Shown here piece by piece: positions 14,723-22,175 of a stretch of DNA of 22,175 bases. The notes beneath the pieces were generated by a model. The model was not told the origin of the DNA, searched no databases, and saw only the letters and a program-made list of their open reading frames with translations. This DNA is from DAOMFM01 sp035429825. Lineage in GTDB: Bacteria; Acidobacteriota; Blastocatellia; UBA7656; JADIYM01. A program made the translations under genes and the position numbers. Numbering within the stretch: position 1 is the first letter of the stretch; every line of letters begins with the position of its first letter. Location of the stretch: NCBI GenBank assembly GCA_044224215.1, contig JBGAKX010000082.1, forward strand, positions 1 to 22,175. Reading direction: 5' to 3'.

Positions 14723-16324
14723 ATGTCGAAGATGCGACGCCGTTCGCGCGACGCCCGCCCCGATTCACCACCGACTGACGACGCGCGAAACGTGTCCGAA
14801 GCTGCCAACGACACCACGCCGTCGTCGCGCAAATGGACCATCGCGATCGTTGCCGTGTCGGCCGTCGCGGTTGCACTCCGCTTTGCGGATCTCGGCGGCA
14901 AGAGCCTGTGGTTCGACGAAGCGCTCTCGATCGCCGACTCGGTCTCGCTGTCGTCGCGCTTCGGTTCGGGGTATCACCCACCGCTCTTCTACTACGTACT
15001 GCACGCAATGATCGCGTTGTTCGGCGAATCGCCGTCGGTCGTTCGACTGGTGGCGGCGATCCCGGGCGCGCTCACCATCCCGGCGCTCTATCTTGCGGCC
15101 CGCCGAATGTTCGGCGAACGCGCCGCGCTCGTCGCGTCCATCCTCCTCACCGTGTCATCGCTGCACGTCGAGTATTCGCAAGAGGTTCGGATGTACGCGC
15201 TTGCAACGTTCTTCCTGACGGTCGCGACGATCGCGGCAAGCCATCTGTTTGCGCGCGACGGCGAGCTCCCGGCCCGGCGGCAGTGGGTCATCGCGATCCT
15301 CTACACGTGCGGCGCGTACCTTGCGATGGCGACGCACTACCTTGCCGTGTTCGTCGTCGCGGCACAGGCGCTCGCGCTCATCGTCTGCTGGCCGCGCACG
15401 CGCGCCGTCGTCATCAAGCTCGCCGCGCTGCAGGCACCGGCGCTCGTCGCAGCCGGCGTCGTCGTGGCACTCGCCGGGTATGGTCGACGCATCGGTGTCG
15501 CCGCAGAGTTCTTTGCGAACCGCGGCGGCGTCAACCAGACGATCTTCTCGGACGTGGGCCAGCACCTGCTCCACCTGCCGCAGGATCTTCTGCTCGCCAT
15601 CCTGCCCGGCCTGAACCTGAAGTGGCTCGCGATCGCCAGCTACCGATTGCCGGCGTTCATCGTGTTCGACGTCATTGCCATCGTCGCGTTCGTCGTGCTC
15701 GTGCGCCGCAAGGACATCCCGTACGAGCGCCGCGTGTTCGCGCTCGTCACGGCGCTCGTTCCCCTTCCCGTCGTTTCGCTGATGCTCGGGCCGGAACAGC
15801 TGCGATTCTTTCTCGTCGTGGCGCCGTTTCTCGCGCTTGCGATCGGTGCCGGGCTCGACGGACTCCGACCCGCGTGGGCGGTCTGGACGGCCACGGCGGT
15901 TCTCGTCGTGACGTCGGGTCTGGCCGTGTGGTGGTACTACGATCCGGGGATGGACAAGCAGCCGTGGCGCCGCGTCGGCGAGATCGTCAGTCAGCAGTCA
16001 CGCGCAGGCGACATCGTACTCATCAACGAGCCGCACCTCGAGATTGCCTTCGACCGCTACTACACGCCAAAGACCGGTGTCGACGTCGAAGGCTACCCGG
16101 AAGTCGGGGGCATCCGCGTCACACCCGAGAATATGGAGCGGTGGTTCTTCCCGCTCGTCCGCGACGCGCGGCGCGTGTGGTTCGTGCGCATGAGCGCGAC
16201 CGCGAGCCACTCCGATCCGGATGCGCTCGCGCTCAAGTGGCTCGACGCCAACTTCCACAGGGTGTCTCGGGTTCGGGAGCTCGGCTACAACGGTGACATC
16301 GAAATCGTGCTGTATGAGCGCTGA
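14723..16324 (+). CDS. GT39-like membrane glycosyltransferase
   Basis: This is a 533-residue integral membrane protein of the GT-C fold. Such enzymes transfer a sugar from a polyprenyl-phosphate donor on the outer face of the inner membrane. The family signature is at the first periplasmic loop: SLWFDEALS (Asp65-Glu66 as the probable catalytic pair), then GYHPPLFYY (84-91) and later the YSQEVRMYAL motif (151-160). Many hydrophobic segments follow up to about residue 410, then a soluble domain of roughly 120 residues. It resembles the ArnT/PMT-2 (DUF2723-like) group. The acceptor (lipid A, protein or a glycan) cannot be told from sequence. The N-terminal 35 residues are polar and perhaps cytoplasmic. 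No ribosome site precedes the ATG, consistent with leaderless expression; an ATG at 14732 is an alternative start. Confidence 0.82.
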   Translation: MSKMRRRSRDARPDSPPTDDARNVSEAANDTTPSSRKWTIAIVAVSAVAVALRFADLGGKSLWFDEALSIADSVSLSSRFGSGYHPPLFYYVLHAMIALFGESPSVVRLVAAIPGALTIPALYLAARRMFGERAALVASILLTVSSLHVEYSQEVRMYALATFFLTVATIAASHLFARDGELPARRQWVIAILYTCGAYLAMATHYLAVFVVAAQALALIVCWPRTRAVVIKLAALQAPALVAAGVVVALAGYGRRIGVAAEFFANRGGVNQTIFSDVGQHLLHLPQDLLLAILPGLNLKWLAIASYRLPAFIVFDVIAIVAFVVLVRRKDIPYERRVFALVTALVPLPVVSLMLGPEQLRFFLVVAPFLALAIGAGLDGLRPAWAVWTATAVLVVTSGLAVWWYYDPGMDKQPWRRVGEIVSQQSRAGDIVLINEPHLEIAFDRYYTPKTGVDVEGYPEVGGIRVTPENMERWFFPLVRDARRVWFVRMSATASHSDPDALALKWLDANFHRVSRVRELGYNGDIEIVLYER

Positions 16325-16337
16325 CCGGGTTCCGGAC

Positions 16338-16400
16338 AAAAAAAGAGCCGTAGCCTGACGATGAAACCTGAGGAGTTCGTGGAGTGCGCCAGGCTACGGC
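16338..16400 (-). terminator. Intrinsic terminator, minus strand
   Basis: An 11-base perfect stem, GCCGTAGCCTG (16347-16357) with CAGGCTACGGC (16390-16400), encloses a 32-base loop. Read on the minus strand it is followed by TC and a run of seven T, the form of a factor-independent terminator. It would end the xerD-kinase-regulator transcript about 210 bases beyond the last stop. On the plus strand the stem has no T-run, so it serves the convergent glycosyltransferase gene less well. Confidence 0.7.
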
Positions 16401-16606
16401 ATTCGCCCCTGTAAGTTCGCTCTCACAAAGGCAACCAATGTGCCAGAGTGCGGCGAAACTGGACATTAATTCGCAACCGACAATGAATCAGTAGTTAACC
16501 GGCTGTACTGAATGTATTACTTGAAGTTTGTGATGGTGCAATGTGAGCCACGGGGCCGGTCATTGTGACATGAGTGGGTCAACTTGACCGCAAATCTGGT
16601 CGAACG
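16401..16606. other. AT-richer gap without genes
   Basis: This stretch has clearly lower GC than the flanking genes and holds no open frame with family features. Short related strings CAATGTG / CATTGTG recur at about 16436, 16538 and 16561. On the minus strand TTGCAC (about 16540) is followed at rough promoter distance by weak TAATAC/TACATT hexamers. It is either a long 3' untranslated region of the response-regulator operon or the template of a small RNA ending at the terminator. I cannot decide which. Confidence 0.35.
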
Positions 16607-17996
16607 TCACGCTTCGCCGAACTCGCGGAGTTTCCGGTAGAGCGTCTTGGTTCCGATTCCAAGCGCGCGCGCAGTCTGCTCGCGATGCCCGCCAAAGTGC
16701 CCGAGCACGGTGAGGATGTGGCGTCGCTCCAGGTCCTCGAGCGTGACAATCGGACCCGTCCCCGAGTCCGTCGCGTCGCCCGACGCCTGAGGCGAGCGTC
16801 CACGCACGCGCGCCGGCAGATCGCGCGCGCGCACGACTCCTCCTTCGCACAGAATCACCGCGCTCTCCATCGCGTTCCGCAACTCGCGAACGTTTCCAGG
16901 CCACTCGTACGCCATCAGCGCCTGCTTTGCGTCGTCGTCGATTGCCGCAGCGCGGTTCCCCGTCTGCACGCCAAACTCCCGCACGAAGTGCTCGGCGAGC
17001 AATGCGATATCCTCGCTGCGATCACGCAACGGCGCGACATCGAGCGTCACCACGGCAAGCCGGAAGAACAGGTCACGCCGAAACGATCCGCCCTCGATCA
17101 GTCGGTCGATCGGCTGGTTCGAGGCCGACACGACCCGCACGTTGGCCGACAGCGTTCGGACGCCGCCGAGTCTCCGAAACGTGCCGGTCTCCAGAAATCT
17201 CAGCAGCTTGGCCTGCACGGCGACCGACATCTCCGAAACCTCGTCGAGAAACAGCGTTCCACCGTCGGCCGCCTCCACGAGACCTTCCTTGCGACCTCCC
17301 GCCCCGGTGAATGCGCCGCGCTCGTGGCCAAAGAACTCGCTTTCAAACAGCGTGTCCGGCATGGCGCTACAATTCACGTCGACAAAGGGCTTTTGATACC
17401 GCTTGCTCATGCGATGGATGAGCTGCGCAGCCAGCTCCTTCCCCGTGCCGGACTCGCCGAGCAGCATCACGCTCGCATCCGTCGGCCCGATGCGTTCGAT
17501 TCGCGCGACGAGCTCCGCGACCGCCCGGCTGCGGCCGACGATCTCGACGTCGCCTTCGCGCCGCCTCAGTACCGTTCGCAGCGCGGCATTCTCACGCTGA
17601 AGCTCTCGGTGCTCGCGAGCACGCTGTATGACTGCGCGCATCTCTTCGACGTCGCACGGTTTTGTCAGGTAGTCGTACGCCCCCAGCTTCATTGCTTCGA
17701 TCGCCGTATCGATCGAGCCATGCCCGGTCATCATCACCACCTGCACGGATCCGGGTTCACCCGCCTGGATTCGCCTCAGGACCTCGATTCCGTCCATCCC
17801 GGGCAGGCGAATGTCCATCAACACAACCGAATAATCGCCGCTCTCGATTGACTCGAGCGCCGTTTGGCCGTCAGCCGCGCTGTCGACTTCGAACCTCGAG
17901 GTCGCCGAGCTCGGCCAGCAGGAATCGGCGGTACGCCTCGTCGTCCTCGACGACAAGCACGCGAGCCGGCGTGCGCGACGTTTCAGCGGAGGTCAT
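16607..17996 (-). CDS. NtrC-type sigma54 response regulator, frameshifted near start
   Basis: This is a two-component response regulator that activates sigma54 promoters. The receiver domain has the acidic pair EDDE and the phosphoacceptor Asp in VVLMDIRLPGMDG. The AAA+ domain carries Walker A GESGTGKELAA, the sigma54-contact loop GAFTGA, Walker B GGTLFLDEVSEM and the arginine-finger region. A Fis-type helix-turn-helix ends the protein (REQTARALGIGTKTLYRKLREFG). The true start is the ATG at 17996, three bases after the kinase stop, giving MTSAETSRTPARVLVVEDDEAY. The frame then changes around 17890-17900. Adding one G and one T to short runs there would restore LEGFEVDSAADG and place the phosphorylated Asp at residue 62. 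As written, the open frame starts at 17956 and lacks the acidic pocket. Its partner is surely the kinase upstream. Confidence 0.92.
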
Positions 17997-17999
17997 TCG

Positions 18000-20750
18000 T
18001 TACGCCTTGACCTTTCCAACGGGCAGACGCACGACAAACGTCGAACCGCGCCCAACCTTGCTCTTCGCCTCGAGCTGTCCTCCGAGGCTGGACACGATGT
18101 TGTGCGAAATCGACAGGCCCAGCCCGGTTCCGCGGCCCGGCGGCTTGGTCGTGAAGAAGGGATCGAAGATCCTGTCGAGGTCCGTTTCTGCGATCCCCGC
18201 CCCCGTATCGCGAACCTCGATCCGCGCGGATCGCCTCAACCCGCGAATCGTCACCGTCACGTCGCCCGCCCCGCGCTCGTCGACGGCATCGAGCGCATTC
18301 GCAACGAGGTTGATCAGCACTTGGCGGAGAAGCTCCGCGTCCGTCACGACGCCCGGCGCGGAGCCTGCCTCGACAATGCGCACGTGCGACTCGCCGCGCT
18401 CGCGCTCGAGCATTTCGATCGCCTCGCGCGCGACGCGGACGATGTCCGTCGGCGCCAGGGTCGGACGCGTCGGAGCAGCGAAGTTGAGGAGGTCGTGCGT
18501 GATGCGCTTGCAGCGAAACGACTGCGCGACGATTGCCTCGAGCCGCTCGGATATCGCACTCCAGCGCTGCCCCTCGACAAGCTCGGGGATTCCCGCGAGC
18601 TGTCTCGACAACGATTGCGCGGACCCTGCAATCGTTGCGAGCGGCGTGTTGATCTCGTGCGCGACACCTGCGGCCAGATTGCCGATCGACGCCATCTTTG
18701 CCGATTGCGTCAGGCGTTCGCTGATCATCCGACCCTCCGTCACGTCACGCACCGTGTAGATGAACGTGAGTCGTGACTCGCCGGTGAGGCGCGAGACGGA
18801 GATCGACAGATGTCGCCCGGTCGCGGGCTCGAACAGCTCAATGTCGGCGTGCCGACGTGTCGCCGCCACACGGTCGCGGGCGGCCGCGAGAATCTCGCGA
18901 TTCTCCGGCGAGAAGAGCTCAAAAAAGTCTTTGTCCAGAATACTTGTGAAGTCTAACTTCATAAGTCGGATGAATGCGGTATTCGCCCGCACAACTCGTG
19001 CGGTGTCGTCGTGGACGACGATGCCGTCCGCCATCGCGTCGAAGGTGCCTTCCCACACCGCCTTCGCCGCGGTCACGGCCTCGAGCAGACCGGACGCGCT
19101 GATCGCGACGCCAAGGTGGACGGCGACGGCTTCGACTAGCGCCTCGGCGTCCTTGTCCGTCGGCAACGTTCGCTCAACCCGCAGTACGCCGTGCCCGCCG
19201 TCGCGAATCGCAAACGGTGCGGTGACGGCGCGCGTGACGGACGTCGCGTCGTCGTCCTCGTCGGTGGCTGACGGCACTCGCCGGGCGCGTCTCGCGCGCC
19301 ATGACCACGCGCGAGCGTCGTGCGAGCCGGCCGACCCGATCGAAATTTCGACGGCCTCGGCGTCGAGCACGGACCCGAGCGTCGACGACGCGATTTCGAA
19401 CGCGCCCTCGAGCGAACCGGCCGCGTGAATTTCGGCGGCGAGCCGGCCGACGACCGCCTCCCGCTCGGCCTGTCGCCGCACGCGGTCGAGACTCTCGGTG
19501 TGCGCGATGGCAAGACCGACCTGGCTTCCGATCGACGCCGCGAGCTCGACGTCTGCATCCGACCAGTGGCGCAGGTGCTCGCAGTCGTGAATCGCAAGCA
19601 CGCCGCGCGCTTCTCTGCCGACGGCGATCGGAGCTACCAGCGTCGCGCGTGCGCCCGACGCCGCGAGCAGTCCGCGCAGATCCGCCTGTGGATGGATCTC
19701 GGCGTTCTCGACGACGAGCGGCGTCAGGCCGCGCACCGCGGATGCGACGAGCGGGCTTGCATCGAGATCTGCGGCGAAAGGCTCGACCGCCAGGAGATTC
19801 GGCCGGCGATATTCGTGCGCCACGCGGATTTCGCCGTCCGGATCGAGGAGGACGATCTGACAGCGACTTGCGCTCAAGAGTCGGCCCGTTTCGGCGACGG
19901 CTGTTTCGAAGACCTCGTCGACGCCAAGCGACCGGTGGATAAGGCTCGCCGTCTGGTAGACGAGCCGCGAACGGCGCGCGGCCTCCTCGGCCTGAAATCG
20001 CTGATGCCTGAGCTCGCGCTCGGCGCCGAGCCGATCCGTCGAGTCAGACACGCGAACGAGCACATCCGCGTCGCCCGCGTGCGCCCCCGCATGAACCTCC
20101 ACCTCGAAAATTCGTCCCCCCGCGTCGAATTCGATCACCTCGACAAACGGCGCGTCGTCAACCTTGGCGCCGCTCGCCTGCAACCGCTCGAACACCGCGC
20201 GCGCCTCGTCGGTCGTGACGATCTCGAGAAAGAAGTTCCGCGAGCGCAGGTCCTCGCCGAACAGCCGCGTGAGCGGCTCAAAGTGGTTGTGATCGAGAAT
20301 CCTGCCGCTCGAATCGAGCGTCAATACGCCGATCCCGAGCGCATCGAGCAACGTGCGGTGAAACGACCTCACGCGCGACAGTTCGCTTTCGAGCTCGCGC
20401 TCGCGCGTCACGTCGCGTAGCGCGACGACGCACGCGGTACAGCCATCGAGCTCGAGCCGCGCGGCTCGCACGACGACCGCCCGCAACTCGCCATCGACGC
20501 GCTCGAGCGACAATTCGATCGGGCCGCTCTCGGCAGCGTGGACGACGTCGCCGACCGCCTTCTCCTGGTCGAGCGCAAAGAGCGTCTCGAGCGCGACGCC
20601 GATCAACGAAGCGCCGTAGAGCGATTCGGATGACGGAGTCGCTGCGACGACGCGCCAGCTCGCGTCATCGACGACGAGCGCCGCCTCGAATGCCGTCGAG
20701 ACGAGTGCGGCGCCCACGACCCCGTTGACTGGAAAGCTGGCCGTCTGCAT
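18000..20750 (-). CDS. Soluble multi-sensor histidine kinase (PAS/GAF)
   Basis: This is a 916-residue cytoplasmic sensor kinase with no membrane segment. By sequence pattern the domains are: a PAS-like region (about 15-115, ending CVVALRDVTRERELE), a second PAS (130-240), a GAF (265-420; ATLVAPIAVGREARGVLAIHD), a degenerate second GAF (430-555), and a third PAS (560-675; TFIYTVRDVTEGR). HisKA follows with the phosphorylated His698 in GVAHEINTPLATIAGSAQSL. The ATPase domain has the N box LINLVANALDAV, G1 VRDTGAGI, F box DPFFTTKP and G2 GRGTGLGLSIS. It belongs to the NtrB-like class that pairs with sigma54 activators. I took the ATG at 20750, six bases after the xerD stop codon begins to clear, because residues further upstream would lie inside xerD in the wrong frame. 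The ligand is unknown. Stop and next start are three bases apart. Confidence 0.93.
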   Translation of the reverse strand: MQTASFPVNGVVGAALVSTAFEAALVVDDASWRVVAATPSSESLYGASLIGVALETLFALDQEKAVGDVVHAAESGPIELSLERVDGELRAVVVRAARLELDGCTACVVALRDVTRERELESELSRVRSFHRTLLDALGIGVLTLDSSGRILDHNHFEPLTRLFGEDLRSRNFFLEIVTTDEARAVFERLQASGAKVDDAPFVEVIEFDAGGRIFEVEVHAGAHAGDADVLVRVSDSTDRLGAERELRHQRFQAEEAARRSRLVYQTASLIHRSLGVDEVFETAVAETGRLLSASRCQIVLLDPDGEIRVAHEYRRPNLLAVEPFAADLDASPLVASAVRGLTPLVVENAEIHPQADLRGLLAASGARATLVAPIAVGREARGVLAIHDCEHLRHWSDADVELAASIGSQVGLAIAHTESLDRVRRQAEREAVVGRLAAEIHAAGSLEGAFEIASSTLGSVLDAEAVEISIGSAGSHDARAWSWRARRARRVPSATDEDDDATSVTRAVTAPFAIRDGGHGVLRVERTLPTDKDAEALVEAVAVHLGVAISASGLLEAVTAAKAVWEGTFDAMADGIVVHDDTARVVRANTAFIRLMKLDFTSILDKDFFELFSPENREILAAARDRVAATRRHADIELFEPATGRHLSISVSRLTGESRLTFIYTVRDVTEGRMISERLTQSAKMASIGNLAAGVAHEINTPLATIAGSAQSLSRQLAGIPELVEGQRWSAISERLEAIVAQSFRCKRITHDLLNFAAPTRPTLAPTDIVRVAREAIEMLERERGESHVRIVEAGSAPGVVTDAELLRQVLINLVANALDAVDERGAGDVTVTIRGLRRSARIEVRDTGAGIAETDLDRIFDPFFTTKPPGRGTGLGLSISHNIVSSLGGQLEAKSKVGRGSTFVVRLPVGKVKA

Positions 20751-20755
20751 GCGTG

Positions 20756-21637
20756 TTACGCGCGCGGGTGAAATTTCATGAAGGTCTCGCGCAACCGCTC
20801 GTTCGTGACGTGCGTGTAGATCTGCGTCGTCGAGATGTCGCCGTGGCCCAGCATCATCTGGACTGAACGCAGATCCGCACCGTGCTCGAGCAGGTGCGTC
20901 GCGAAGGTGTGTCTGAGCATGTGCGGCGTGATCCGGCCGAGCTTCGCCCGCTCGCCGTAATCGACGAGCCGGCGCCAGTACATCTGCCTCGTCACCGGAC
21001 CACCGCGGAGCGTCACGAAGAGCCGCTCCTCGTTCGAATCGCCGAGAATCCTCCGCCGAGCGGGCAGGTATCGCCGAACCCATTCGACGGCCGAGCTTCC
21101 GAGCGGCACGCTGCGCTCCTTGCTCCCCTTGCCGAGGCACGTGACGAGCCCCGCGTCGATGTCGACGTCGGCGAGCTTCAAGGAGACCATCTCTGACACG
21201 CGCAGCCCGGAGGCATACAGGAGCTCGGTCATCGCCCGGTCGCGAAGGCCTTCGTCGGTTGTGATGTCGGGCTCTTCGAGCAGCCGATCGATTTCGTCCC
21301 GGGTCAGGAACTTCGGCAGCGTCTGCCAAGAGCGTGGCGTCTCGATGTTGACGGTCGGGTCGTGGTGGATGTGTCCGTCGAGGATCAGGAACTTGTAGAG
21401 GTTCCGAACCGTGACGAGCGTCCGGGCAAGCGACTGCGGCTCGAGTCCGGCCTCGCGCAATTCGCGGATGAAGGCCATGACGTCCGCCCGCTCGATGGTG
21501 ACGATTTCGCGCTCGCGACGCTCGGCAAACCTCATAAGCTTCTTGAGGTCTCGCTCGTAAGCTTCCAGTGTATTTGGAGAAAGTCCACGCTCCACGCGCA
21601 GGTAGCTCAGAAACTCCTGTCCCAGGTCGCGGCCCAT
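20756..21637 (-). CDS. xerD: Tyrosine recombinase XerD
   Basis: This is a 293-residue tyrosine recombinase of the XerC/D group, which resolves chromosome dimers at dif with its partner. All active-site residues are visible: Arg146 in ASGLRVSEM, Lys170 in GKGSKER, His239 and Arg242 in HMLRHTFATHL, His265 in LGHGDISTTQ and the nucleophile Tyr274 in IYTH. The N-terminal SAM-like core-binding domain (about 5-95) is typical. Length matches XerD (298 in E. coli) and the text favours XerD over XerC. The start is the ATG at 21637 with AAGGAGG just upstream; an in-frame extension to 21826 would cover the divergent lpxD start and is rejected. It is first in an operon with the kinase and regulator, separated by five bases. 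Nothing here suggests phage or integron origin. Confidence 0.9.
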   Translation of the reverse strand: MGRDLGQEFLSYLRVERGLSPNTLEAYERDLKKLMRFAERREREIVTIERADVMAFIRELREAGLEPQSLARTLVTVRNLYKFLILDGHIHHDPTVNIETPRSWQTLPKFLTRDEIDRLLEEPDITTDEGLRDRAMTELLYASGLRVSEMVSLKLADVDIDAGLVTCLGKGSKERSVPLGSSAVEWVRRYLPARRRILGDSNEERLFVTLRGGPVTRQMYWRRLVDYGERAKLGRITPHMLRHTFATHLLEHGADLRSVQMMLGHGDISTTQIYTHVTNERLRETFMKFHPRA

Positions 21638-21723
21638 CGATGGCCTCCTTGTACCGGCCAAAAAACCCGTGTAGGCTGAGTGCCCCTCTCCAGATACTGA
21701 ACCCGTGCGGTTCGTTATCGGAC

Positions 21724-21729
21724 TATAAG
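21724..21729 (+). promoter_or_regulatory. Candidate -10 for lpxD
   Basis: TATAAG lies 23 bases before the lpxD ATG and would give a leader of about 17 bases that includes GGAG (21740-21743). There is no convincing -35. AACCCGTG occurs twice in the divergent xerD-lpxD gap (21664-21671 and 21700-21707), 36 bases apart. This might be a binding site. Confidence 0.35.
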
Positions 21730-21752
21730 GTGCATCGACGGAGACATCAAGT

Positions 21753-22175
21753 ATGAAATTGGCCGATTTGGCGAGGTCTCTGGGTCTGGAGGTTCGCGGT
21801 GGCTCCCCGGAGGATATTGAGATCACACGACTTGCGGCCCTCGACGACGCGGGGCCCGGCTCGCTCGCCTACCTCGCGGAGTCCCGGCTTGCCGCACAGC
21901 TCGACACGACCACCGCTGCTGCCGTCATCTGTCGGGCAGACGATGCTGAGCGATCACCGGTCGCTTGCCTCGTCTCGGCCGTGCCGGGGGTGGATTTCGC
22001 ACGGGCAAGCCGTCTGGTGGCGCCGCGCCGCCGGATTGCAGAAGGTATCCATCCGACAGCCGTCGTGTCGCCGATGGCCACCGTTGGAAGCTCCGTGCGG
22101 ATTGGGGCGCACGTTGTCGTGGGTGACGGCTGTGAGATCGGCGACGATGTCGAGATCCATGCGAATACGACGCTC
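21753..22175 (+). CDS. lpxD: UDP-3-O-acylglucosamine N-acyltransferase LpxD, 3' end missing
   Basis: LpxD adds the second hydroxyacyl chain to UDP-3-O-acyl-glucosamine in lipid A synthesis, taking it from acyl-ACP. The 141 visible codons run open to the window edge. They show the LpxD N-terminal domain (ITRLAALDDAGPGSLAYLAESR, residues 25-46, then AAAVIC) and the start of the left-handed beta-helix with hexapeptide repeats (IHPTAVVSPMATVGSSVRIG, then AHVVVGDGCEIGDD). The catalytic histidine of the helix lies beyond the window. A DapD- or GlmU-like hexapeptide protein is less likely because the N-terminal domain is specific. GGAG lies nine bases before the ATG. The gene is divergent from xerD. 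Confidence 0.9.
   Translation, partial: MKLADLARSLGLEVRGGSPEDIEITRLAALDDAGPGSLAYLAESRLAAQLDTTTAAAVICRADDAERSPVACLVSAVPGVDFARASRLVAPRRRIAEGIHPTAVVSPMATVGSSVRIGAHVVVGDGCEIGDDVEIHANTTL

Noticed and set aside
16574..17851. 425-codon plus-strand frame opposite the NtrC regulator
   Set aside because: It has no recognisable motif and is opposite a conserved AAA+ domain.
20751..21329. Extension of the kinase frame upstream to give 1109 residues
   Set aside because: The added residues read xerD in the wrong frame and have no domain pattern, while xerD has all its active-site residues. The ATG at 20750 fits the operon spacing.
1..22175. tRNA, rRNA, CRISPR array, insertion sequence or prophage
   Set aside because: I found no cloverleaf, no regularly spaced repeats, no transposase and no phage genes. 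The only recombinase is a housekeeping XerD.

Overview
The window is GC-rich, densely packed bacterial DNA made mostly of housekeeping genes. A 5'-truncated lpxD at the right edge implies a diderm that makes lipid A. The ETF / ETF-quinone oxidoreductase pair and the style of the genes recall Acidobacteriota or another deep-branching diderm phylum. That placement is a guess from protein flavour, not a computed result.

Layout, left to right. (1) 1-2422 (+): type II fatty acid synthesis genes fabD (5' end cut by the window), acpP and fabF. (2) 2520-4352 (+): etfB and etfA, the two subunits of electron transfer flavoprotein; etfA carries a one-base frameshift. A strong hairpin follows. (3) 4554-5237 (+): a TrmJ-like tRNA 2'-O-methyltransferase with a recognisable promoter. 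(4) 5227-9615 (-): a complete glucose phosphotransferase system in two genes, an EIIA-HPr-EI triple fusion followed 3 bases later by a PtsG-type EIIC with two EIIB domains. (5) 9616-9879: a gene-free stretch with a CGCAAAG inverted repeat and a promoter. (6) 9880-12372 (+): a small two-helix membrane protein, an ETF-quinone oxidoreductase with two frameshifts in its N-terminal part, and an HExxH protein that may be a zinc peptidase. (7) 12404-14012 (+): a 6-phosphofructokinase that appears fused to an N-terminal GNAT-like domain. (8) 14017-16324: a divergent pair, a PyrE-type phosphoribosyltransferase (-) and a GT39-like membrane glycosyltransferase (+), with facing promoters. (9) 16325-16606: an AT-richer gap with a U-tract terminator for the minus strand. 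(10) 16607-21637 (-): a three-gene operon, xerD then a large soluble sensor kinase then an NtrC-type sigma54 activator. (11) 21753-end (+): lpxD, cut by the window.

How the genes work together. EtfAB collects electrons from flavin dehydrogenases and ETF-QO passes them to quinone, so the two ETF loci belong to one pathway although they lie 6 kb apart. The PTS would import and phosphorylate glucose, and phosphofructokinase acts two steps later in glycolysis. FabD/AcpP/FabF supply acyl chains, and LpxD uses acyl-ACP for lipid A.

A recurring oddity is that four otherwise well-conserved genes (etfA, ETF-QO, the PFK fusion, the NtrC regulator) are interrupted by small frame changes. Most can be repaired by adding one base to a short homopolymer. 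Base-calling or assembly error is the simplest explanation, but I cannot exclude real mutations. The features I find most worth a second look are the GNAT-PFK fusion, the tandem EIIB domains with an altered second active-site loop, and the divergent promoters built on an 11-base inverted repeat.
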